A stretch of 64,000 nt of DNA from Catonia carolina (lineage: Eukaryota > Arthropoda > Insecta > Hemiptera > Achilidae), in NCBI GenBank assembly GCA_035578175.1, contig JAQMRL010000016.1, positions 683,501 through 747,500 on the forward strand, read 5' to 3'. The stretch's first letter is position 1, and every line of letters begins with the position of its first letter. Below, piece after piece: positions 44,213 to 55,783 of this stretch. The notes below the pieces were generated by a model. That model ran no database searches, had not been told where the DNA came from, and was given only the letters and a program-made list of their open reading frames with translations. A program made the translations under genes and the position numbers.

Positions 44213-45151
44213 TCTGGTGTGAAACACTCACTCAACTTTCTCTTGCCAGTGCAAATAATTAACAATAAACCTAACATTAGTAATAAAACATAAAAAATAA
44301 ACAAAAAACTAACCTCAAAAAACATAACCTAATTTTAATCATGAGTGAAAGACGCAAAATGAAAATCAACCTCAGTTTGGCTTAGAAATACGGAAAATCA
44401 CTCTTTCTCTCTAAACTAGGCTCTGTAGAGAAAAATGCTTTAAATAAAAGTTGTAAATCTTTTAATTATTCTATAAATTTTATTATATACACTTTTGTCG
44501 TAAAATGCATACTAAGGCCGAAATCTGAAAAAAATCAATTTTTCACACATTTTCGTGAGAAAAAAACAGAAAATCGCTATATACCACTAAACTAAGCGTT
44601 ATACAAAAAAATGTTTGAAATAAAAGTTGTAGGATTTTAAATTGTCTACAATTTTAATTATATAAAGTTTTGCGCTAAAATGCATATTAAAGCCGTAATC
44701 TTAAAAAAACAACGTTTTTACGAGAAAACACCCTCACTGAGAATTTCAGCACACATGACGCCTACCCTATCTCGTAGAGAATAAAAAAATTGAGTAAACA
44801 AGGCGATTTTAAAAAAAATCGTAGGACCAGTTTTTGAGAAAATCACAAAAAAGTGAAAAATTACACGAATAAAGTACTACTTCCGGTTGACCGATTTTGA
44901 TGAAAATGTTCGTGTCGGGTCCGGTATTGGTATGTAACTTAAGTTTCAAGTTTCAAGTTCGTACGATGTTCCGTTCTTGAGATATTCTGTTCACACACAC
45001 ACACACACACACACACAGACCAATCGCTAAAAACATGTTTTTTGGGTTCAGGAGGTCTGAAAACGTATAGATCCGGTGAAAACTCGATTTCGAAAAATCG
45101 ACATGAAAACAATACTTTCCTTCCTATATATTCATATAGGCAATAGAAAGT
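44213..45151 (+). mobile_element. ATIR element, full copy with long CA microsatellite
   Basis: TCTGGTGTGAAACACTCACT to GGCAATAGAAAGT; (CA) tract at about 44993-45017. It is the upstream half of a tail-to-tail pair with the next copy. Confidence 0.8.
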
Positions 45152-45241
45152 AAAAAAGAATAAGTAATAATTTGAACGAAAAAAAGCAAAAAATGGCATT
45201 TTTTGACCTAATTTTGGTTGTTTTGCTCTCCTGAAATTTTT

Positions 45242-46300
45242 ACTTTCTCTTTCCTATATGAATATTTAGAAAGGAAGTATTGTTTTCATGTCGATTTTTC
45301 AAAATCGAGTTTTCACCGGATATACACGTTTTCAGACCCCCTGAACCCAAAAAACATGTTTGTAGTGATTGGTCTGTATGTGTGTGTGTGTGTGTGTGTA
45401 AAAAAATATCTCAAGAACAGAACATCGTACGAACTTGAAAATTGAAACTAAAGTTTGCATATTAAAGCGTAAGACACTGCTACCAACACGACACCAACAT
45501 TTTCATTAAAATCGGTCAACCGAAAGTAGTAGTTTATTCGTGTAATTTTTCTCTTTTTTGCGATTATCTCAAAAACAGGCCCTATGATTTTTTAAAAAAT
45601 TGCCTGGTTTACTAAAAATTTTTATGCTTTACAAGATAGGGTAGGCGTCATATCTGCTGAAATTCTTGGAAAGGCTGTTCGAACGTAAAAAAAATTCTTT
45701 TTTAGATTGTGGCTTTAATATGCATTTTAGCGCAAAAATGTATATAATAAAAGTTGTAAACAATTTAAAATTCTACAACTTTTATTTCAAACATTTTTTT
45801 TCACAACGCTTAGTTTAGCGGTAATAAGCGATTTTCTGTTTTTTTTTCCCACAAAAACATGTGAAAAATCAATTTTTTTCAAATTTCGGCCTTACTATGC
45901 ATTTTACGACAATTTTTTTTTTTTTTTTTTTTTTTTGGTTTAACGTCCGACTGTTTTGCAAACGTTAAACCAAAAAAAAAAAAAAAAAAAAATTTTGTCA
46001 TAAAATGCATTACGACAAAAGTGCATGTAGTAAAATTTATAGGAAATTAAAAGATCTAAAACTTTTAATTATAGCATTTTTCTCTACAGAATCTAGTTTA
46101 GTGTAAAAGAGTGATTTTCCGTATCTTTAGGCCACACTGAGATCGATTTTCATTTTGGGTCTTTCACTCATGATTAAAATAAGGTTATGTTTTTTGATGT
46201 TAGTTTTTTGTTTATTTTTGATGTTTTATAACTAATGTTAGGTTATATTGGTCATTATTTGCATTGGCAAGAGAAAGTTGTGTGAGTTTCTCACGCGAGA
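45242..46300 (-). mobile_element. ATIR element, full copy split by SINE tails
   Basis: ACTTTCTCTTTCC at 45242 to CTCACGCGAGA at 46300; TG tract near 45378-45398. It is interrupted at 45913-45992 and opposes the 44213 copy across about 90 bp, giving an inverted repeat of about 2 kb. Confidence 0.78.
45913..45992. repeat. Palindromic pair of SINE family 1 tails
   Basis: A T run, GGTTTAACGTCCGACTGTTT, then ACGTTAAACC and an A run. These are the 3' tails of two family 1 SINEs joined head-on with the tRNA heads deleted. The flanking ATIR sequence (GCATTTTACGACAA / ATGCATTACGACAA) is partly duplicated. Confidence 0.65.
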
Positions 46301-46314
46301 TTTTTGTACTTTGT

Positions 46315-46924
46315 TTCTTGCAAAAAACGACAGCAGAAAACCACTAATTACCACTAAACTAAGCATTGTACAAAATACAATAATTAGCATTAAATTTGAA
46401 ATAAAAGTTGTAGGTTTTTAAATGTGCTACAATTTTGATTGTATACACTTTTGCCCTAAATGCATATTAAGGCCGCAATCTTTAAAACCATTTTTTTTCT
46501 ACGAGAGCACAGCCTGGCCAAGAATTTCAGCAACAAGTGCTTACATTATCACATAGATCATAAAAAATGTAGTAGGTAAAGGATTCGATTTTTTTAAAAA
46601 ATCTTAAGAGCTAATTTTTGAGAAAATCACAAAAAAATGGAAAAATGACACAAATAAACTACTACTTCCAATTGACCGATTTTGATGAAAATGTTCCTGT
46701 TGAGGGTCCTCTGTTAGTACCTAACTTGCGTTTCAAGTTTCAGCTTTGTACAATGTTCTTTTCTTGAAATATTTTTTTCACACACACTAAGAGCGATCAG
46801 TAAAAACATGTGTTTTGGGTTCAGCGACTCTGAAAACATATATATCTGGTGAAAAGTCGTTTTCAAACAATCAACAAGGAAATGATACTTTCCTTCTAAT
46901 ATATTCTTATAGGCAAGAGAAAGT
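46315..46924 (+). mobile_element. ATIR element, 5'-truncated copy
   Basis: Paralogue of 26926-27511, ending GGCAAGAGAAAGT at 46924. Confidence 0.7.
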
Positions 46925-47370
46925 GAATATTAAATCATAGGTTGCTATATAGCATGATTGCTTACTTCATTTGATACCAGCGTGGGTCATTTTTTGTTAT
47001 GTTTAAGGCAAAATGATACATTTGTTGTGAAACTAAAATTTATAGTGTGTGACAAAGTTTCAGAGGAAAAATAAAAGTACTGTACCAAATACTAGTGCTT
47101 GTATAGTATAGGCCGGGTAGAATAAACAATTATTCTATGTATCGTCAGAATGATGAAAATTACTTATGTAAAGTTTTTTTTATTCCTTATGTGTGTACAT
47201 TGCAATCTGTCCCAATGAGATGAGGATGATGTGTATGACATATAAAGCAGGTGTAGTCTTGCACTGACTCAGGCCAATTATTCCTGTGAGGGTGTGGTTA
47301 ATTGAACCCCAACCATCAAAGTACACCGGTAACCACTGTCTAGTATTCAAATGCGTACAAAAGTAAAACT
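46925..47370. repeat. Segment paralogous to 27512-28907, ATIR-free
   Basis: Holds the uninterrupted site GGGTCATTTTTTGTTATG near 46984. In the paralogue this site carries the 27582-28516 element. No gene. Confidence 0.65.
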
Positions 47371-47490
47371 ATCTTGAGACTAGGATTTGAACTGGGAACG
47401 TACGTCTCCTTAAATAGCTGTGTGTTGAGGTGAGTTGCAGTGACGACTTTACCTCTAGACTAACCTGGTGGGTACTTACGTAAGGTGTGT
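47371..47490 (-). mobile_element. tRNA-derived SINE head (family 3)
   Basis: On the minus strand the A box TAGTCTAGAGG is at 47452-47462 and the B box GTTCAAATC at 47384-47392, at tRNA-like spacing. No clear poly-A tail or target duplication. Absent upstream of ZNF2. Confidence 0.5.
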
Positions 47491-47789
47491 GCATATGAAA
47501 AGTAAAGTGACTATAGATGATGGGTGAGGGAGGGACGGACGGACGGGGAGTGGAGGATATCAGTTGCTCTTCTGTAAGGGCCACAAGCCAGTAACCGGCC
47601 TCTACCATCGGAAGTGTCTGTACGTGATGGGCTGGGGGTGTGGTGGAGAGGAGCCTGTGCAGCCACAATTCAAATAACACAAGATCATGCCAAACAATTC
47701 AAAAAACAAACGTGACATTTTCTAGCGTTTATTTAAAAAAGTGTAATACCATCACACAACTTTCTCTTGCCAATGTAAATAATGACCAA
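47491..47789 (+). repeat. Segment shared with 17455-17765
   Basis: Near-identical copy with a small deletion around 47655. Non-coding. Confidence 0.6.
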
Positions 47790-49067
47790 TATGAGTGTGG
47801 TCCCAAAAGTACCCATTCTAACAAAGAAAACACAAAAATTTTGGCAAAGAATTAATTTATTTTTCAACATAATATCCTTTCAGCCCTATACACTTTTCCC
47901 AGCGAATTTCAATAAGTTAGATACCTTTTTTTATAACAAGAACTGTTTTGCTTCTCAAAATAACCATTAACTGCTGGCATCACTTTATCGTTGGAAAATT
48001 TTCGACCACTGAGCCATTTTTTCAAGTTTGGGAACAGAAAATAATCTGGGGGTTATTCTGGCGAATAGGGTGCATGAGGTAGCATTTCAAACTTCAGTTC
48101 ATTGATTTTGGCCATTTCAATAATGGATTTGTGAGCTGGTGCATTGTCTTGATGAATCAACACTTTTCTTAGCCAAATGCGGCCGTTTTTGCTTGATTTC
48201 TTCACTCAAACATTACAGTAAGTTTGCATAACACTCGTCATTGATAGTTTCTCCTTTGTCAAGATATTCAATGAAAATTATCCCACGCGCATCCTAAAAA
48301 ACCGACGCCATGACCATGCCTGCTAATGGAATGGTGTTCGCCTTCTTTGGAGCCGGTTCCCCCTTTTCTGTCCATTGTTTGATTGTTCTTTTGTCTCTGG
48401 TGTAAACTGATTGATCCATGTTTCATCCATGGTTGTGAAAGGGCGCAAAAATTCTCCTTTGTAGTCATGAAACTTCACTAAACACCCAATTGAAACATCT
48501 TCACGACACTGTTTTTGCTAGAGTGTGAGCAAATGCGGCACCCATCTTGCACACAGCTTTCTCATGTCCAAATTTTCAGATAATATACGATGTACCGCTT
48601 TTTTGAAATGCCTACTATGTCCGCTAGCTCGTGCACTTTCAGTCGACGATCATCCAGTACCGCTTTGGGGATTTTCTTAACCATTTCTGGAGTCGTCATC
48701 TCATTTGGTCGACCACTGCGATGCTCGTACGGCTTCCTTTAAACTCTGGTACCCAATATTTTACCGTTGTAAACGAAGGAGCAGACTCACCTAGAATCGA
48801 ATCTAGTTCAGCTTTTATATTGTTTCGGCTGAGGACTTTCAATAAAAGTATTGTAACATATAACGATGACCAATTTGCTCCATTTTCACAAGTTCACTGA
48901 AAACGTTCAATATTGATGGCTCGCAAATAAATAATAAGAAACATGGCGTCTTCAAACATGAAACATATGCTTCATGAAATGTGTAACTTCTAATAGAAAG
49001 ATATTTTTCAAACAACTACCGCCATCTTTAGGTCAGGCCGGGTACTTATGGTACCACCCTCCTCGTA
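47790..49067 (-). mobile_element. Mariner (irritans-like) transposon, copy 2, decayed
   Basis: Left repeat TATGAGTGTGGTCCCAAAAG at 47790; right end near 49067, with an added CCT compared with copy 1. The transposase reading frames (for example 48268-48468) are broken by many frameshifts, more than in copy 1. Same position relative to ZNF3 as copy 1 to ZNF1, so both descend from one insertion. Confidence 0.88.
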
Positions 49068-49140
49068 TAACGTATGTTTATTACGTATACGTGATGCGTG
49101 GCAGTGCCACAGGTGTTTCTGTCATTAAATATAATAAAAT

Positions 49141-49156
49141 GTGTTGTTGTTTTCAG
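49141..49156 (+). promoter_or_regulatory. 3' splice site before the ZNF3 coding exon
   Basis: GTGTTGTTGTTTTCAG before the ATG at 49157, as at the other two genes. Confidence 0.65.
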
Positions 49157-50599
49157 ATGGCTGATGCAACTGGACTGGGAGTGGACTCTTCAAGCAGAAC
49201 AGCCTCACAAAAGTGTAAATTATGTAGACTGGTTACCATTGACTGCCACAACAAGAATAAACTCATTGCGTACTGTGCAAAGTGTAAGAAGAGATTACGT
49301 AAACAAAGAACCAAATCTTGGTATGGTAAAATTAAACAGCTGTACGACTCTTGTTTGACTTGCATGAATACGTTTTATAATAACCTCTCATACGAACCAC
49401 ATGACTGTACACTAGAAGGCATATTCGTTTGTGATGGTTGTGGCAGAGTATTCCTCCAGAAGGAGAATATAACGCTACATGTAAGTAAATGTCACAAAAT
49501 CATTTCAAAAATGAATGCAACTGTAAGTGAAAACAATGGCCAAAGAGATTCAAAATCGGAATTGGAGTTGGAACATTGTGGGAGTACTTCTAGATTGAGT
49601 GAAAGTAGCAGTGGCCACAAGATGTCTAAATCAACTGACAATGTGATTGGCCAGTCTAAATTACCTAAAACATGTAAAGATGTCACTTGTAGTATTTGTG
49701 GAAAGGTTTTTAGTTGTAAATCCAAATTAACTACACATATGCGTGTACATACAGGAGAGAAACCTTTTAAGTGTAGGTTTTGCAAAAAAGCCTTTAAACA
49801 ACTTTGCGATTTAAAAAAACATTTGCGAATTCATACAGGTGAGAAACCATATAATTGTAAATTCTGTAATAAAAAGTTTACCCAGTCATCTTCTTTAAAT
49901 ACTCACATGCGTTTACATACAGGGGAGAAACCGTTTAAATGTAAATTCTGTAATAAAATTTTTTCAGATTCATCTAATTTAAGTACTCACATGCGTTTAC
50001 ATACAGGGAAGAAACCGTTTAACTGTAAACTCTGTAATAAAAAGTTTATACAGTTATCTCATTTAAATACTCATATGCGTTTACATACAGGGGAGAAACC
50101 GTTTAACTGTAAACTCTGTAATAAAAAGTTTACAATTTCATCTAATTTAAGTACTCACATGCGTTTACATACAGGGGAGAAACCGTTCAATTGTAAATTC
50201 TGTAATAAAAAGTTTACTCAGTCCGGTGATTTAACTAGTCATGTGCGTTTACATACAGGTGAGAAACCGTTCATATGTAAATTCTGTAATAAAAAGTTTA
50301 CACAGTCAACTAATTTTAATACTCACATGCGTTTACATACAGGGGAGAAACCGTTTAACTGTAAACTCTGTAAAAAAAAGTTTACAGTTTCATCTAATTT
50401 AAGTACTCACATGCGTTTACATACAGGGGAGAAACCGTTCAATTGTAAATTCTGTAATAAAAAGTTTACACAGTCAACTAATTTAAATATTCACATGCGT
50501 TTACATACAGGGGAGAAACCGTTCAGTTGTAAATTCTGTAATAAAAAGTTTACACTATCATCTAGTTTAAATAGACACATGCGTAGACATATAGAATAG
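49157..50599 (+). CDS. C2H2 zinc-finger protein ZNF3, eleven-finger array
   Basis: 480 residues with natural end RHMRRHIE. Same N-terminal Cys-rich region (CKLC, CAKC, CLTC), lone finger and linker as ZNF1 and ZNF2. Eleven array fingers follow, helix signatures SCKSKLTTH, KQLCDLKKH, TQSSSLNTH, SDSSNLSTH, IQLSHLNTH, TISSNLSTH, TQSGDLTSH, TQSTNFNTH, TVSSNLSTH, TQSTNLNIH and TLSSSLNRH. Fingers 6 and 9, and 8 and 10, are near-identical in DNA, pointing to internal block duplication. All Cys/His ligands are present. Presumed nuclear DNA-binding protein; target unknown. The frame is open upstream into the mariner, but I start at the ATG after the acceptor. Confidence 0.93.
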   Translation: MADATGLGVDSSSRTASQKCKLCRLVTIDCHNKNKLIAYCAKCKKRLRKQRTKSWYGKIKQLYDSCLTCMNTFYNNLSYEPHDCTLEGIFVCDGCGRVFLQKENITLHVSKCHKIISKMNATVSENNGQRDSKSELELEHCGSTSRLSESSSGHKMSKSTDNVIGQSKLPKTCKDVTCSICGKVFSCKSKLTTHMRVHTGEKPFKCRFCKKAFKQLCDLKKHLRIHTGEKPYNCKFCNKKFTQSSSLNTHMRLHTGEKPFKCKFCNKIFSDSSNLSTHMRLHTGKKPFNCKLCNKKFIQLSHLNTHMRLHTGEKPFNCKLCNKKFTISSNLSTHMRLHTGEKPFNCKFCNKKFTQSGDLTSHVRLHTGEKPFICKFCNKKFTQSTNFNTHMRLHTGEKPFNCKLCKKKFTVSSNLSTHMRLHTGEKPFNCKFCNKKFTQSTNLNIHMRLHTGEKPFSCKFCNKKFTLSSSLNRHMRRHIE

Positions 50600-50882
50600 T
50601 AAACACACAATTGTGTGATTTGCAATTAAAATATGCATGTGCTTCACCTTTAAATACCATTTTAGTATAAACTCAAGTAAACCATAAAAATATAAATCGT
50701 GCAGTAAAATTTCTCTGCTATTCATGGCTTCTTCTAGAAGTTTGCTTATGTATAGAGGAGAGTGAAAGTGCAGATGTAAAGTTTGCAAAATAAACTCTGT
50801 GCAATTAAAGTCATTCAAGAACACATTGCATGCGTAACCCACAGGATGGACACTTGGTCTGATAAATGTGTATCATCGTTTG

Positions 50883-51783
50883 ACTTTTTCTTCTCTATGT
50901 GAATATGTAGGAAGGAAAGTATTGTTTTCATGTTAATGTTTTGAAAGCAGGTTTTCAGCAGATATAAACGTTTTCAGGCCCCCTGAACCCAAAAATACAT
51001 GTTTTAGTGTTTGGTCTGTGTGTGTGTGTGTGTCTTCTAAATATCTCAAGAACGGAACATTGTACGAAGTTCTAACTTAAAACTTAAGTTAGGTACGGCT
51101 AGAGGACCCGACACAAACATTTTCATCAAAATTGGTCAACTGGAAATAGTATTTTTTCACTTGTTGCAAATTTTTTTTTAAAAACGGTTTTTATGCTGTT
51201 TTTTGAATTGCCTTATTTACTACATAACTATGCTCTAAAAGATACGATAAGTGCGCCATGTCTGCTGAAATTCATGGGTAGGCTGTTCTCTCATAGAAAA
51301 AGTGTTTTTTTTTAATATTGAGGCTTTAATAATCATTTTGCGCAAAAGCGTAGATAATAAAAGTTGTAGGCAATTTAAAATTCTAAAAAATGTATTTATT
51401 AAGATTTCAGTGTATAATTCATAGTTTAGCAGTAATTGGTGATGTTTTTTTGTCATAAAAATCTGTATAAAAAAATGAATTTTTAAGTTATGTTGTTAGT
51501 ATGCATTTAACGACAAATGTGTGTATAATCAAATTTATAGGAAATTAAATTACCTACATTTATTTATTGTAAGTATTTTCTCTACAGAGCCTATTTTAGT
51601 GTCAACAAGTGATTTTCCATATTGTTGAGCAAAAGTAAGATAGGTTTTCATTTTGCATTATTCACTCACGATTAAATTGGATTATGTTTTTTGAGGTAAG
51701 TTTTTTGTTTATTACCAATGTTAAGTTATATTGTTCATAATTTGCATTCTCAAGTAAAAGTTGTGGGAGTGTTAAATACCAAA
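50883..51783 (-). mobile_element. ATIR element, diverged copy (paralogue of 31409-32335)
   Basis: ACTTTTTCTTCTC to AATACCAAA. The TG tract is shorter than in the paralogue. Confidence 0.7.
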
Positions 51784-52046
51784 TTTTTCTACTCAGTTTT
51801 AATAAGCAATGTGTGTTGAGGGGTACAGGGGGGATTTTGTATTCGGCTGTTATGTCAGAATAGCATGAATGATTTTGTCGACTACATCTGAAGTCATAGA
51901 CCCACCATCAGAGTATACAAAATATATTGGAAAAGTACTTCAATTTTTATCACTGACCTCTTACAGCTGTTATACCGCTTGTTTTTTACCTGTTAATTAT
52001 GAACATGTTTTGGTGTCCAACATCATAAGAGTACTCAAATTTAAAA
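51784..52046. other. Non-coding sequence shared with 32336-32597
   Basis: No open frame that is conserved between the two copies. It links two older ATIR elements. Confidence 0.4.
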
Positions 52047-53036
52047 TTGATGTGAAACACTCACAAAACTTTCTCTTGCCAATGAAAATTATGAACAATA
52101 TAACCTAACATTAGAAATAAACAAAAATGATAACTATAATTTTTTTAAGTCGCATCAACAGCTTGGTCATTAGTGACTTTGTGGGTTAGGAAACTGGATA
52201 GTATAATAATTTCCTGACCCTAGCCGGAAATCAAATTCAGGACCTCCGCATTTGTAGGCCAGCATGCTACCACTACACTACAAAGGTGGCAATAACCTTA
52301 TTTTAATCATGAGTGGAATGATGTAAAATGAAAACCAACCTTAATTTTTGGCTTAATAATGAGGCAAATCATTCTCTTACGCTAAACAAGGCTCTGGAGA
52401 GAAAAATACTTATAGTAAAAGTTGTAGATATTTTAATTTCTTATAAATTTGACTATAAATCGTTTTATTAATTTTCATGAAAAAAAAACAGAAAATCACT
52501 AATTACCGCTGAACTTAGCGTTATTCATAGAAATGTTGGAAATAAAAGTTGTATTTATTTAACTTCTGTGCAAAAATGCACATTAAGGCCATAATTATAA
52601 AAAAAACCGATTTTTTTTTCTATGAGAGATTAGCCTCTCCAAGAATTTCAGCGGATATGGCACGCCTACCGTATCTTGTAGAGCATAATTATGCAGTAAA
52701 TGAGGCGATTTTAAAATAAATCATAGAAGCTGTTTTAGAGAAAATTGTGAAAAAGTTAAAAATTACACTAATAAACTACTACTTCCTGATTGAATGATTT
52801 TGATGAAAGTGTTCGTGTCAGGTCCTCTAATAGTACGTAACTTAAGTTTCAAGTTTTAGCTTCGTACGATGTTCTGTTGTTGAGATATTTTGTTCACACG
52901 CTCGACCATTCCCTAAAATCATTTTTTTGGGTGGATGGAGTCTGGAAATATGTATACCTGGTGACAACTAGAATTTGTAAACTCACAATGAAAACAATAC
53001 TTTCCTTCTTATATATTCATATAGGCAAGAGAAAGT
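52047..53036 (+). mobile_element. ATIR element split by a SINE (paralogue of 32598-33578)
   Basis: Ends TTGATGTGAAACACTCAC and GGCAAGAGAAAGT; microsatellite lost. Confidence 0.72.
52145..52290 (-). mobile_element. tRNA-derived SINE (family 2), paralogous insertion
   Basis: Same insertion as 32695-32842, with the A and B boxes now more degraded. Confidence 0.7.
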
Positions 53037-53319
53037 AAAAAGCTAAATGTATTGAAATGTGTAGAAGATGTACGTTGAGTCATTCGTGTAAAACTGTTTA
53101 ATCATTTGAGTTGATCGTTTTTCGTATTCTCTGCTGATAAGAGCCACAGTCAATGTTACTTGATCATTTTTAAATTAACCTCTTTGTTAAAAATGTTTTA
53201 CCTCTGTTTATTTTATCTCTTTGTTTGCTTGGAACATCTCACACTTGTTGAATCATTTTTCATTTTATTATCGCATAGTTCTATAAATTAAATTTTTTTT
53301 CAATTTTTCTGAACATTTT
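53037..53319. repeat. Duplicated ZNF 3' flank, first part
   Basis: Colinear with 33579-33850. No gene. Confidence 0.5.
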
Positions 53320-54066
53320 ACTTTTTCTTGCCAATATGGATATATAGGAAGGAAAGAATTGTTTTCATTTCGATTTTTCGAATTCAAGTTTTCACCGGAT
53401 TTACAGGTTTTCCGACCCCCTGAACCCAAAAAACGTGTTTTTTTTAACAATTTGTTTCTGTGCGTGCGCGCGTGTGTGTGTGTGTGTGTGAACAGAATAT
53501 CTCATGAACGAAACATCGTACGAAATTGAAACTTAAAACTTAATTTACATACCACTACCGGACCCAACACCAACGTTTTCATCAAATTCGGTCAACCGGA
53601 AGTAGTAGTTTATTCGTGTAATTTTTTACTTTTTTGTGATATTCTTAAAAACTGGTCCTACAATTTTTTTAAAAATTGCCTGGTTTACTAAATTTTTTTA
53701 TTTCTACAAAATAGGGTAGGCACCATTTTTGCAGAAATTCTTGGTGAGGCTGTTTTCACATAAAAAATTTGTCTTTTTTAAGATTGCAGGTTTAATATGC
53801 ATTTTACGCAAAAATGTATATAATAAAAATTGTAGAGAATTTAAAATCCTAAAGCCTTTATTTCAAACATTTTTTTGTATAAAGTATAGTTTAGCGGTAA
53901 TTAGCTATTTTCTGTTTTTTTTCTCATGAAAACGTATGTAAAATCGATTTTTTTAAGATTTCGGCCTTATTATGCATTTTACTACAAAAGTGTATTGAAT
54001 AAAATTCATAGAAAATTAAACGATCTACAACTTTTATTTAGAAAATTTTTCTCTACAGAGCCTATT
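53320..54066 (-). mobile_element. ATIR element, 5'-truncated, present in one paralogue only
   Basis: ACTTTTTCTTGCC with the hairpin and a TG tract near 53470. It stops at CTACAGAGCCTATTTTG. The paralogous site near 33850 has no insertion, so it arrived after the duplication. Confidence 0.72.
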
Positions 54067-55322
54067 TTGTATTGTATTTCTGTAACATTTTTACAATTTG
54101 TGTAATTTGGTACGATGTAATCACATTTCATTGTTTTTGGTCGTACCATTTTAACATTTACAACATGTTGTTTAGTCATACCATTGTAATCCTCATTTCA
54201 ACATTCTATTTTATAAACGCATTTGTTATTGTTATTTACTCCATTTACTTCATTCGTGTTTACGTGTATGGGGTAACAGTTTCTTATCCTTACATATGAA
54301 TGAAATTTTATAAAATTTATTTCTTGTTCTACATAATGTATTAATAATTATTTTATTATATTTCATAGAATGTATGGTTTCTGCTCTGTATGGTTATTTT
54401 TCTCTTTCGGCTGTTGTCAAATCAGTTTCCAAATATAAATTGTAATTAATTGTACAGTCCATTTGAAATAGCATGATAGTATTACTTAAATGGAATAAAG
54501 ACCAGAGGGAATTTTTTAATGTGCTCATGCGTCAGTGCTACCACTAGGAATAATTAAAAGGGAAATTTTACTTTCGAAAAGGGAATTTTTATTCAGAAAA
54601 GTTACCGCCATTCAGTCACTTACTATCATGCTATTTTGAATGTACTATATTTTGTTTTTTGTTATGTCCATTATTATTTTAGTCATTATGCCATGAATCT
54701 TATGGCTCCTATTTTGTTATTTAAGCGTTTCTCATCTTGTGTATAATTAATTGCTCGATATTATATATGGTACTTTAACAAGGTGCAGTTTTATGGGAAT
54801 ATGGGTGGTTAGAGGATTTATTAGTAGTAATGACGGGTAATGTGTTTGTACAGGCCGTGCCACGATTTTCCAGGTTTGCCGTCCGACCGTTCTTACGGTG
54901 CATACTATCTAAAGCGAAAACATTCCCTCACGTTTATTTCATATCACCCCACATAGGCTCAAACGATTAGTAACATTTTATACATGTAATTAGTTTTTTA
55001 CTTTGTTAAGCAAACTTTCAGAAATATTACATTAATTTCTACAAATAAACCTTAGAAAAAAGTAGATAGGCCTAATTTATACGTTTATGTAAATAAAGAC
55101 AAACTATTTGTAATTGTTATTATTAATAATAACTGTTACTTGTAAAATGTAAATCATGAACCAATGACAATCAGTTGATAGTAACTGGGCACTTACAGTT
55201 TCACAAATAGAAATGTTCAATGTTTAAACAAAATTATTTCGTGGCAATATCTGAAAGGAAAGAGTGTTAAAGAATTCTCTAAATGTACCGACATTTAAAA
55301 GGTGTTAATTTAAATAATAACA
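54067..55322. repeat. Duplicated ZNF 3' flank, second part
   Basis: Colinear with 33860-34745, then about 360 bp (54955-55320) that are deleted from the other copy. Short open frames are not conserved. Confidence 0.5.
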
Positions 55323-55783
55323 GGTGTTTTATTGACGACACAACCCAGATTATAAGAAGATGGAAGTAATAAATCGGTAAATTTTCTGTACCCTAATCGG
55401 TATGTTGGCAACAGTGTACTCAAGGCCAACTACCTTAGACAGTTAAAATGTTCCAGTCAAGCATTAGTGTGCTGACAGCAGTCGTTTCTTTATATTGTGT
55501 TAGCAATGGTTGTTTCCAAAGAAGAGATTGTGGCTTTTAATTTAGGGTTGCATTCTTAATAAAACACTTGTAGAGTATTTTATTAATAAAACCATTGCTG
55601 ACACAATATAACGAAACGACTGCTGTCACCACACTAATGCTTGACTGGAACATTTTAACTGTCTTAAGTAGTTGGCCTTAAGTGCACTGTTGCCAACATA
55701 CCGATTGGGGGACAGAAAATTTATTGATGTATTACTTCTATCTTCTTATAATCAGGGTTGCGTCGCTAATAAAACACCCTATA
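55323..55783. mobile_element. Foldback element, complete
   Basis: Starts GGTGTTTTATTGACGACACA and ends with the inverted form (...TAATAAAACACC). Arms of nearly 200 bp are separated by a loop of about 60-70 bp. Landmarks paired between the arms: GGCAACAGTG / CACTGTTGCC and GTCGTTT / AAACGAC. No coding capacity, so it is a MITE-type foldback. The target duplication is ambiguous (ATAATA-like on both sides). Confidence 0.78.

Noticed and set aside
44993..45017. CA/TG tracts as independent microsatellites
   Set aside because: All the longer tracts (31544, 44993, 45378, 53470) sit at the same position inside ATIR elements, so they belong to that family.
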